30,461 nt of DNA, taken from assembly GCF_000003605.2 (NCBI RefSeq), contig NW_003130854.1, forward strand, positions 2,809,157 through 2,839,617, written 5' to 3'. Both the position numbers and the translations under genes were made by a program. Below, one piece after another: positions 1 to 12,400 of the stretch; positions within the stretch are counted from its first letter, which is position 1, and each line of letters starts with the position of its first letter. This DNA comes from Saccoglossus kowalevskii (Eukaryota > Hemichordata > Enteropneusta > Harrimaniidae). The notes below the pieces were generated by a model, which was given only the letters and a program-made list of their open reading frames with translations, was not told the DNA's origin and did no database searches.

Positions 1-291
1 GATTTATTAGGAAAACATTTTAAATTCTGAAAAAAGTTCACAATGTTTATAATGCTTTACTTAATGCTACATGTACTACAGCTTTTCACTTGATTTTAAG
101 TAATGTATATTTCCTTAAAATGCTTGTGCAGTGTGTTTTGTGTGTCCATTTTCATTGTATTGGCAAATAAATTAAAGTCCAGCAAATAAAACCCTTCTCT
201 TCCAAAATGTAAAAAAAGAAATATATTCTCTAAACACCTGTGAAACTCGCTACTGTATGCTTGACAACTCGTTTATCTTTATCTGTTCCAG

Positions 292-411
292 AAAAATGAA
301 GAAATAGCTGCTTTGGAAGAGCAGCAAAAGACTGACAAACGACTTTATCAGGAAGAAATACATAATTTCCAAATTGATTTGAAAACTATCTATAAACAAC
401 ACAAGGATGAG
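292..411 (+). CDS. Coiled-coil gene, exon a (first in window)
   Basis: Acceptor TTCCAG ends at 291 and the donor GT follows at 412. 120 nt, phase 0 to 0, 40 residues beginning KNEEIAALEEQQ, all coiled-coil in character. No ATG that could start translation is needed, because the acceptor shows it is an internal exon. Confidence 0.85.
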
Positions 412-3400
412 GTATTATTCTGCGTTTTTATATTATTGTATTTGAATACAAAAAAACGAGGCAGTGTTGAAAAAACATGTTGTCTCTAGGAGTATAATAA
501 AAAAAGATTTAATTGTCGATACAAATCATCATCAGTTAATCATAAATCGCAAGGGACAACGTTAATTGGTCTATTATGTAAAATCAAGGAGCTTTAGTTA
601 CATAGCACCATGAAATAGCATTAATATCTCTGACATAGGAAACTATTGTAAAAGCATTGTAATTCTGACAAGATGTTAATATCCACTGAAATATACTCAT
701 AACCATCGATTTCTCGAAAATTAGACTGGTGACCCCCCCTAATATCTGGTGACCCCCCCCCAATATCCTTGTATTTCTTTGGAGTACAATTTATTACAAA
801 ATTAATAAATTCTGGGTATGTGCATTTATGAGTAGGCTTCTTCCGTATAGCAATTTGAGCCAAAGTAAAATTATACACTACTGAGCGTGTTACGGTAGTG
901 CATACACATGTATGCAATGCATTATAGGATTGTTTTAATAAAAACCTATACTAACAAACCTGAAACTGGTTAAATTAAAGCTAAACAAAATTAAGATTCG
1001 ATCAATAATATGACTTTTTCATCTCATATGAAAAGATAATTTCACCACAAAAACAAAACAATTTTTTGAAAAACCATATTAATGAAAGAATGCAGAAGAC
1101 TACTAATAATCTTCTATTCAACAATCTGTTGCCTAATTAAAAATAACATGTGATATCATGAATAAGTGATAGCTAGAATTTTGATTTATCTCGATAGCAG
1201 CTCTCAACCGACAACTTTTGTTGGGACAGCCATTACTGAAGATTGTGAGTTACCAGATGATAACTTTTGAGGTATCTAATTTTGTCTATGCAAATTGTTT
1301 GCCTGTAGATATCTGCACTGAAGTTGGATAATGCTTTATTACATCATTACAAAGAGGCTTGCAAAAAAATTGATCTCCTTGAAGAAGAGGTCGACAAGCA
1401 TGTAAGACATGCACAAGTGCTTGAAAGAAAAAAAGCACTAATGGTAAGTATCCCAGTGTCTGCACATTTATCCATTAATAGACCATCCATTTTCCGTTCC
1501 CTGCGAAATCGAGTTATGCGTGAAATTGAACGTAAAAACAGGGCAAGCAAAGGTCATAGTGGCGTTAAAATATCGACTGGGATTCAAGAAATGCGAAACA
1601 ATTTTTGGGGTATTTTTACTCTATACATGTTTGATAATCGTTAGTTTTGATGAAATTAGGGAATTCAAAATTAAATTTGATTTCGAGGCCAAACGTTCCA
1701 AGTCTTTCACACATTACGCAAGTTTTATAGTGATTGTCAGTTTTTGTAAAAACAAAATTTGAAAGGGGAGCACACTTTAACTACCATTGGTAGCACTATT
1801 TTTGTTATAACTGATCATAATCTACTGACTGTTCCAGGTTTAGTAAAAGGGCGCAAGCCCTGGGTATGAGGGTGCTGTTCCCTTGTCTGGAAGACCCCCT
1901 GAACATTAAATCTACTATTGGGACTCATTTTCTTGGTCATACCTGGACTTATTACTTTGAAATTACAATTAGATCATTCCTTTTTAACTATTTGACTGCA
2001 TGCAAGGTCAACAATTTATGATGAATTATGTCAACTTTGGTCAAGATTAACTAAAAAATACATAAAAATGTGCAAACTGGTGTGCTTAATTGTGGCATTT
2101 AAGGGGTTATGCTTCATTGCGGTCTTCATTGAACTATTTAATCATTTGAATATGCATTAATTGCGGAAATATTTGTTTACCTGTATTTGTGCAGTGGCAC
2201 ACATCAATTCAGAACAGAATTGAATGCAACTTTAGTATACGACCATCTTGATTGCTATCTAGACAATAAAACACAAGTTATGAAACTAAAAATCCAGATT
2301 TCTACCAAATGGTGAAAACAACAATTCTGAACAAACTGCCAGTGTAGCTGCATGCTATCTTACTCATTACTTAATATCTAAATTTTATAGAGGAAGTTTG
2401 TAGCAGTTATGTTATGTTTCTTCAGACTTCATAGCCAGTGATAGATATGGAATAACTTAGCGTAATTCAAGAAAATGCCCAGGTCTAAAGAGCCCTAGTC
2501 GATTTCATCCTTGTATAGGAAACTAGGTACAGGTAGATCAACACACTATCGTGTGATTATACATCACATGTTTACGTTGATGTATACAAGTCACAACATG
2601 TGATGTGTTTTGATGTGAAATGCTCAACATTCACTTAGTCAGGAGTCTAATGTATCATAACATTTTTTATTTCTTTTCTAGACTACTAAAAAATCAGAGC
2701 TTGCGACATTGACTGAACATTTGAAAAAACAGGCTACTATCATCGAACAAAACAATGTTTATCTCTGTGAAAAGGTACCTCATCACCATTGTTATTGGAC
2801 TCTCTTGCTGCAGCTTGCTTGATATCAAAGTCGTATCAACTTTTTTTTTTTAAGGCAACCTGAATAACTAAAAATTCAATGCCATTTTATTGGCATGTAA
2901 TCTGGTTTGTACCTTATAGAGGGCTGTAGTATTTACTGACTGTCCATAGACATGTATATTTGTATTTTTGAGATTGGTGTATACCAATGTAAATTCTTTT
3001 TAAAGGGGACTCATTCATAACTTGCTTTTCAGGATGCATCTTTACGAATGAGGGAGGAAAATGTGAGTGAACGTGAGAAGAAAGTCTTTGTTGCTGAATC
3101 TGAAACTCGTGAGTTACAAAAAGAGGCATTGGAAGCTATTAAAGCAAAGAAAAGCCTGCAACTTCAGTATGAAGATTTAATGCTACAGTTGCATGAATCA
3201 ACTGCTCAGATCGCAGATATTGTGTCTGATGTCAACAACTATAAGGAAGGTATAGACATTATTGCTGATTTCATTAAAGCTGGACAAGATTATTTTTCAA
3301 CATTTCAACAGTCCGAGTGCTACTATCACCACGTTATATCTCTCCGATTCATTCTCCATTGCATCATCATAATCTATCCTGCTTTGTCATGCACTGCTGA

Positions 3401-6400
3401 CTTTGGAAGTGTCTGGGTGGCTTTTGTGTGAAGCTAAATTACACATATTCTCTACATGTATCCCTGGCCTGTGTTGTTTGTTTGCAATATCATACATTCT
3501 TCTTAAATATATTATTGATATGATGGTATAATTTATGAACAACGTTTATTGTGCCCAGGTGGTCCATTTATGCAGTCTGTGTGTCTTTTATTGTGAAACC
3601 AATGCTTCCTCAATTGTTTGTCGCTTTTCAAATTAAAACAAAGATTTAAAGTAAGCTCAGGACCAAGTTCTACAGTTGGAACATTGATTAGATCAGAATT
3701 GTTATTGCTTGATATCTGTAAAGTTATCTTTGGAGATATTGACTGAATTTTATTCTTCTTGATATTATGATATTCCTTACAAAAATTTCTTATAAGATTT
3801 AAAAAATCAACTTTTCATGAAATCCCCATAGTACAAGTACATGTATAATCCTATATGATTTCATGCAAAATATGAGCTAAAACTTTGATCATGTTGGTTT
3901 ATTCCTGTCCAATGCTGTTAGAGTTGTGTTGACAATTTCAGAGATTCTGACTTTGACGTTAGAGCTGGAGAAGAGTCATAAAGAGAATTCTGAATTGAAA
4001 GAAGAAAACCAGAAAGTGTTATTAGAGGGTGAGGTAATAGAAGGAGCTTTGAAACTCCAAGAAGAAGAGATTATTAAACAGAAAAAAAGAGCAGAAGATG
4101 CTGAAAACAAGATGGTGGTTTTAAACGGCGAGATTGAGAAAGAATGTCGGCAGTGAGTTTCCTCCATTATTTAGTCACTCTTTCAGTTAAAGATGCCAGC
4201 AACGTTTACTCGTGACTGAATCTGATAGTCATCCAATGTCAACTTTTGTAACCTTTTTCAAAACAGACCAAATTTGACTGCACTTTTTTTTCTTGTATTC
4301 TTCGATCTTTTTGTAAATGAACCCTAATTTTGGAGCCAACAGACAAAATTTGAGTCAATTTTTGTTTTTTACTCAAAAACTGGTTATTTTTGTTCCAATC
4401 TTCTGAAGGAAGGTGCAGACTATTTTGTGAATTTGTGATGAAAAGAGGGAACTAGTGGTATTTTCAAATATTTTGACCTAAAGCCAATGGGAAATTATGT
4501 TTATTTGGTTCAAAAAATAAGAAATTGTGAAAAAATACCTAAATCTTAGTAATGTGGCATCAAAATTTTGGCAAAAAATCAAGACAATCAAAACTCTCAA
4601 TTCACAGTTCATACTATTTTTTGTAAACTATTTTTCATACCAGTGATGATTTTTTTTGCTCAATACATTTGTAACCTGTGGATTTTAAATAATATAATGA
4701 AACACATTAAAAAATGTTAATTCTTCTTCTGAACACAGAGCTTTTGATGATTTAAATTCTATGATGGATAGAATAAATGTCCTGAAGAAGGAGAATGAGC
4801 AAAAGGATGCTGTGATCAGAAAACAGGCAGACGAAATTCAACAAAACTCTCACTTCAAAGTTCTGTGTTCTACACTTGAAGAGCAACTGCAGGTTTTAAA
4901 CATTTTCTTATTTCAAATATTGTCTGGATTGCTGAAAATGTTAGCATCTAATCCACTCTAATTGCATTTGATTAATATATCGCCTGCTGAAAACCCCCAT
5001 GGGAAAAATTCCATCAGCAGGTTAACTACATGATACGAGGTTATTACGAGAATACAAAAAAGTATGCACGAAGACGATACAGCGGGAGTATCAACCAATG
5101 TGCGATTAAGGTCGATGCGACTGTACTGTCTGAGTGCATGCTTTTCGGTATCCTCTGAATAACTTTATTATTATCTGTCAACTTTTCCTCCCAAGGATAC
5201 ACCATGGGAATGCCGAAATACATACAGTTTAAAACAGATTGAGTGAACGTTATTGTATGGGGTCTGGTCAAACTGTTGCTGGGGGCTGCCATGTTTGTTT
5301 TTATTATTAGAGGACGCTTACAGGCATTATCGTTCCATATTTGGAGTTTGCATTTCCAAATATAGTAGGATGAAAATACCCAGTGCAATATTGCAAAGTT
5401 ACGGCATGCTGTAACTTGTGGTGTTATGGTCACAGGTGTATAATAATATTATTGAATTCCAAAGTAGCCCACAGGACATGTACAGTACAGTCCAGTCCAA
5501 GTGCAACTTAAGATTTAGCAAGCCCTTTAGCTATTAAATTGATTAATTTGCCTAAGTGTCTCATACATGTATCAGTAACATACAATGTAGATGTATACTA
5601 AGTTGAAATTAGGAAGACAATGAGTGCCTAGTTTAAAAAAAATACCACTTGGACACTATGAAGATAATTAGGCTTACGCTTTCTACCTGGAATGTCTATT
5701 CAGAATATCCAATCCCAGTTTGCTGAGAATAAAGACTTCATGGAGCAGGAACACCGAACAATAGCAGAATCTCTTCAAGAAACTGAAGACAATCTAAAGG
5801 TAGAACATCTGGAGCTGTCGCAGAAAAATGTCTTGTTAGAGGAAAAGTTGGAAGAGTGTCGACAGTTGAAGGATACAGTCGAAAAGATTGGGTAAGTATT
5901 TTATTTGTCAGAAGCTTATGCATCAAATGCTAATTACATACATTGTCTGTACTTAAAAATGCTTTATTTTTGTTGAATTGTGAATCAGTGAAAATAAACA
6001 TAATATAGAACAGCCAAAATTAATTATTTTACAGTACGTACATGTAATAGAGTTCCATCTTTCTGTACAATTTTTTGACTGAAAATATAGACCTAATCAA
6101 ATGAAATGTATTTTACAATTTTTAGTTCATATTTGATATATGAATCAAACATTTTACATGTAATGTTACCACATCATATGTGTGCTTTTACAAAGTACAT
6201 AATCTTTTTTTTGTTTTGCAATTCGATCAAACAAGGCAGACGGTTTCAGACTGTGTTTCTGTTGTTTAATGTTCATAGAAATTTGTTGATGCACTAGTTT
6301 GGATGATTAAGAAATCATGCTAAGTTTGTGTGTCAAGTACTCTTAAACAAAAGTTCTGGCTTTTACTACATATGATCATCTTGTGTTCTTGCCATTGTTG

Positions 6401-9400
6401 TGATTTTGTTAACAGTGGAAACTTTCATTGAATCATTTCAAAAACCTGCCTTCCAGTATTGTCAGTTAGTCCAGTATATGTGCGGCGATACATTTTTCAA
6501 AATTAGTTATTATTGGACTACAAGTTTACAAGACTTATTTGAATGCAATTTGATAATAAGGGTAGTCATGACGACAAATTTACACTAAGTTACTCTTGCA
6601 CAAATTATTTTTTTCATACAAAGTGCAGTATTTCATTTTTGTAAACCTTCACACCTCAAAGAACAAAGTAGCCATGTATGTACCAAGATTTGATAAGCTT
6701 CACACTTGCAGTGACAAAAATATCCACTACGCACCTAAATTTGATAACCTTCCCAAGCCTTGTGCAAGTTACTCGTGTTTTAAATATGTTTTGATCCTGC
6801 CATATGATGTATTTAAAATGTAAGATCATTGCAGGGAAAAAAAGTAATACAAATCAATTATGTAACACTGTATCAACGTATAAAACAGCATGTATACTAA
6901 TAATAGTATTACATAGCAATTGTAATGTTTTTACTCTGGGGTTATTTTGCAATTGAAACACACTATTTGAAAGTATTGAGGTAGTGTACTGTCAAACTAT
7001 TCATTTTCACTGGCATTTAATTTCATCATTTTGTTATTTTGTTCGATTTCACTTTGTTTCAAGTTCACAAACTTAGTAAGGAAACAATGAGTTCTATTGT
7101 TATTCTACATGTTCATGTGTATTTAATTTAGTGAATTTTATTGAAAATAGTGCAAACCAGCGAATAATTAATACATTTGCAGTACCAGTACTTACTACTA
7201 CATCCTTCAATTCTCCCCTACCCTCAACATCAACCCTTCAATTCTTTATTAGTTCCGAACTTGATGAATGTCAAACTGAACTTGACAACACGAAAGCACA
7301 GGCTCAGTGGATGATATATAAACGAAGCTATGAGATCAGTGCAGCTAGCCAAGTGGTTGTTGCTCTCAGGGAGGACATCTACAGCATGTTAGAGTTTCTA
7401 AGAGGCAAGCTTGGCACATCTCAGGTGAGACACAAACTTTGCACTTAATATAATACATGTACCTGTTTTCTTTGATCAATGATGCGTCGATTGATGCATC
7501 AAAAAGAGATTGATTTCTTGTTTTATTGTACCAATTGGACGCATTGAGGTCACTAAAAATGGGTTTTTAAGTCATTTGCCTACTCAGGTTTTTTAATAAC
7601 AACATAAACAATGAAATTTTTAATCTGGGATTGTCTACTTTAAAACAGAAGCTTAAGTCTATTATTTTCTAATTGTAATTTGTTTACTGTTGTATTGTAT
7701 TTAACAAATGTGTCTACTAACACACCACTGTTATTGGCCTTGTATGGCTGTTGTGGTTGTATTAAATAATTAAAATAAAATAAATAAAATATTCTGATAA
7801 ATTAGGTTACCTTTGTTTTTTGTTTAAACAACCACTTTTTATCACACATGTTATTTTAAAAGTATGCGTATGAACAGTCTTACATTTTTTAATTATTACT
7901 AGTAATGTATATTCTTCTAATGCAGGATGAGGTTAGCAAGAATTCAAAACATCAAGATCAGCCACAAGGCTCTGTATCCAGTCTGGTTTCATCAGTACTG
8001 AATGCTGTCCGATCAAACAATGATATTTCAACTGGTGATCCCGATAAACGTCCTACCCTCAGTGGTTCTGACAGCAGTGCTTTCCATACTATACAGTCTA
8101 CACCTGATCAGCCTGCTGATTGTTCCACAGATCCTGAGAATACTGCAGAGTCTGCGAAAAAACAAGATGCTACGCTAGGTGATCAGTTAGTGGGGATTAG
8201 GGATATGCTGACTGATGTCTGTCGATTGGTGCAAGTGTTAGAATCAGCAGGGTGTAATACCATCAAGGAGCTCAAAGAAACTACGTGAGTCGACACATAC
8301 ATTGTACAAATGTTCAAATTTTGCAAGTCAGGGAATGAATTTTTGAATCATTTTATTTGAGTTATTGGTCAACTTTTATGAAAATTTGTCTTGTAAATGC
8401 TGTTAATTTGTCAAATCATGAACAAAAACTGGTTTACAACATGTAAAATAAGTTGTGGGCTTGCATGAAGTTTGTTCAGACTGATGCTTTTAGCTCTACT
8501 ATTTACGAGGCACATTATTTAAAACAGTTTGAAGCATTTTTCATGTTGTACAATGGACATTTTTCTTACCTTGTAGAGCATTACTGACAAGCAACATGGA
8601 GAGATTAAAAGAACGATACAACTTTGATATTGAACTTGTCAAAGATCAGCTGAGAGAGAGCGAGAGTAGAGAAAAAAAAATGCAGCATGACTTAAAGAAT
8701 AAAAGAAGTGAATTATTTGAGAAAGAGCAGGCTTTGGATTACGCAAATAAAAAAATAGCAGAGCTAGCTGCTAATTTGTCACGATTCCCTGACCAGCAGT
8801 CGCACATACAGGCAAGTGATAAACTAATGTACTTTAGCTGCTATATGTGCCAACATCCGTATACAAATTTTAGATGAACTATCTTGTCCAGGAAGGATAG
8901 GCAGCTACTGAACTTTCATACATGTACATGTAGTAAAATGTTATTTTGCATAAGTAAATTAAGTAAATAAACAACCACTTTCTAAACAATTTTTTATTTC
9001 GAATCTTCTGTTTATCGCATATTTCTTAGACCCAAGAGAAGGATAAGAAACTGGTGTAAACAACAGAAATCAGAATGTTTTATTGTACAAGCTTGTTTTA
9101 TGGCATGGAGCTTAAAAAAAGGAGCAGTGATGTGATTGTTATTGTGTACTTTGATAGTTGGTGATTACATTGTGTTATCTGTTTTCCTGTCATCTGTTTA
9201 ACCCCTTAATGGGGATTACGTGATTCAGAGTATGCACAACCAGAGTAACAAACATGTTGTCAGGCGTAACACAAGCTCCCATAGAAATTTGCGATTAGTT
9301 GAAGATTTTTCTGCGCAAGACGGAATTCTGTGGATCATATAAATAAAGTGTTTCGAAAGCTAACCTGTCGGAGAGCATGAAATATAGTCAATCTTCAACA

Positions 9401-12400
9401 ACTGGATTAAATGTCCAACTGTCTAGTTTCCGGTGTGTAGTGTGACTGGTGACCTTCTGTTTTCAACAAAGGTCACTGCGCATGAGTAACGACCTATGAT
9501 CTGTGCAATTGATTTATATTAATATTTCATCTGAAAATTATTAGTGTAATCTGAATATTATGGTCAGTACACTTGTTTAAACAAACTATCATTGAGTTCA
9601 AACACCAGGAGTACAAAGGGATTAGGCAATAAACAATTGACAGAAGTTAATTGGCTTATTTTCCTTTTTTTTGTCACTGCTCCTTTTTTTTAGCTCTCTG
9701 CTTAAGCTATCTGTAATTTATAATTGGATTTTCTAAGGCTATCAAAAGAATCATCATGCGCAGTGCTATGTTGTTTTGGGCCCCAAATGTTTCTTCAAAG
9801 GAAAATGTTTCGCACTGGATGTCATGAGTGAATATTGAAGGTAACGTCAATTAAACTGGTATTTTTTATGTTAAATCTGGCTCTACTTCTCTCATGTCAC
9901 ATTTTTGTAAACACTCAAGAGTACATTATTTAAAATCATTTTAAAAACATAAAAACCATGGCCGAAACATCTTCTTTTGAAAAAAGCTGGAGAGGGAGCA
10001 GTTTTTGAAACAATGGCAATTTGTGTGCAAATAGTTTGGAAAATTATCTATCATTTCATTATCGGTATTAGTCATAACAGTTGTTGACAANNNNNNNNNN
10101 NNNNNNNNNNNNNNNNNNNNNNNNNNNNNNNNNNNNNNNNNNNNNNNNNNNNNNNNNNNNNNNNNNNNNNNNNNNNNNNNNNNNNNNNNNNNNNNNNNNN
10201 NNNNNNNNNNNNNNNNNNNNNNNNNNNNNNNNNNNNNNNNNNNNNNNNNNNNNNNNNNNNNNNNNNNNNNNNNNNNNNNNNNNNNNNNNNNNNNNNNNNN
10301 NNNNNNNNNNNNNNNNNNNNNNNNNNNNNNNNNNNNNNNNNNNNNNNNNNNNNNNNNNNNNNNNNNNNNNNNNNNNNNNNNNNNNNNNNNNNNNNNNNNN
10401 NNNNNNNNNNNNNNNNNNNNNNNNNNNNNNNNNNNNNNNNNNNNNNNNNNNNNNNNNNNNNNNNNNNNNNNNNNNNNNNNNNNNNNNNNNNNNNNNNNNN
10501 NNNNNNNNNNNNNNNNNNNNNNNNNNNNNNNNNNNNNNNNNNNNNNNNNNNNNNNNNNNNNNNNNNNNNNNNNNNNNNNNNNNNNNNNNNNNNNNNNNNN
10601 NNNNNNNNNNNNNNNNNNNNNNNNNNNNNNNNNNNNNNNNNNNNNNNNNNNNNNNNNNNNNNNNNNNNNNNNNNNNNNNNNNNNNNNNNNNNNNNACTTG
10701 GTCATTAAAATGTGACTTGTCTAGATTAATTTTATGCAGTTTTTAATTGTGAAATCAAAAAATTTGTAACCAAGCAATTTTCTTGAGCAGGTTCAACGAT
10801 TGAAGTTGAGTATCTTAGAAAAAGATGAATACTATCAAGCACAGAGCACTACAGCTACTAGACATGTGAGTCATTTCATTTTGTGTATATATTCAGTTGT
10901 AGTACCGACTCATACAGTCAAACCTGTTTATGATGGGCCATCCAGGCAACTTTGGCTTTATTAGCTCCGCTGTCGACTTTGTCGAGCGGAGCTTATCATA
11001 TGAGTGATTGTCTGTCGTCGTCCGTGTCAATGTTTTACTTGTTCGACTTCTTCTTGAAAACTATAAGCCTGAATGCTTTGATACTTGGTGTATATGTACC
11101 ATGGGTAGACCTCTCTCAGATTTGTTCATTTGATGATATCTTCAATTCTCTAATTTTGATAAATATATTTGTCATTTTTGGTAAAAAGTGATATTTTCGA
11201 CTTCTTGTTAAAAACCACAAGTCCGATTGCTTTTATCTTACATATATAGGTACTACATGTGGACCTCTTTCAGATTGTTAATTTCGTGGTGATATCTTCA
11301 ATTATCTAATTTTGATGATTATTTTTGTAATTTTTGGTGAAAAGTGATATTTTTGAATTCTTGTTAAAAACAGCAAGTCTACATATTGTTCATTTTCTAA
11401 TAACAGCGGAGCTATCTCAGCCGAGAGGCTGCTTGTTATACAATATTGTCAATTTAGGCTGTGAATTTCAGATTTCCCAACCCACACACACAAATACACA
11501 AAATGATTTTAGTTCATAAAAACTGTGTTTGATTTTAAATTACATTATGTACATTTAAATCATTACCTAATATTGTGAGTAACATTTTAGAAAATCATAG
11601 ATTTGTCAATTGAAGTACACGTACTGCAGTTATTCATACTGCAGTCTTTATTGCTGCTAAAGAAACAACTCAACCTGCTTTGCTCAACGCTAATACATCA
11701 GAATGTCCTTGGATGATACTTTCAGTTGCTCAAATCTGTGATTGTTGTCTTTTGTTCTTCTGCTATATTCTATTTGTCATGGTCAGTTGCTGCATTCACA
11801 CGGAATATTATATCGGAGCCCTACAACTCGAGCCAGCAAAAATGACAGTGTATACGCGTTTGGTTCGAGCCAAGTTCGGCTTCAGTAAACCCTCAGGGTT
11901 GAACCCTGATAGGGTTGAGCCTAGACTGGCCCAGCTGTGGTGATTTTTTTTCAGTTAAAATAATTGGAAAAAATAGTTTTGTGAAAGGTGGGGTGAACGT
12001 GAAACCACCATAGACTGGTCTAATTTGCAGAAAATCTGTTTATTCATGATATGTAGTGACATCACTGAATGGATACAGAGAATGATTGGGGGCGTGCACG
12101 CTGCATAACGAGGTAAAAATTGTGGGTCTTCTGTGGCGATCACGAGGTAAACATTGTGGGTGTTCTGTGGCGATCACGCTTCACTGTAACCCAGGCGCAA
12201 TAAAGCTACATACTGGCTACTTCTCTCCATTAGAATAATTTGTACAGAACGTTATAAATAGTAATTCATTCGTTATAATTGACGATCGAGAAACTTGAAG
12301 AAAAGTCTTCAGGTACAAAGGTTAACTAGATATAGTTTAAAGGTCATATTACTCTGATTGGATAACGTTCTTGTCTGTCATTGTGCTCATTAACATAAAA

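Noticed and set aside
1324-1644. Open frame running past the donor of exon b
   Set aside because: The GTAAGT donor at 1444 and loss of coiled-coil composition show the extension is intronic.
5044-5433. Minus-strand frame of 129 codons
   Set aside because: Lies in an intron of the coiled-coil gene; no recognisable motif and no paired splice sites. Slightly higher GC suggests an old repeat, and a CCTGCTGA/TCAGCAGG hairpin sits beside it at 4983-5021.
9941-10746. Long open frames on both strands
   Set aside because: Created by the N run; no real codons.
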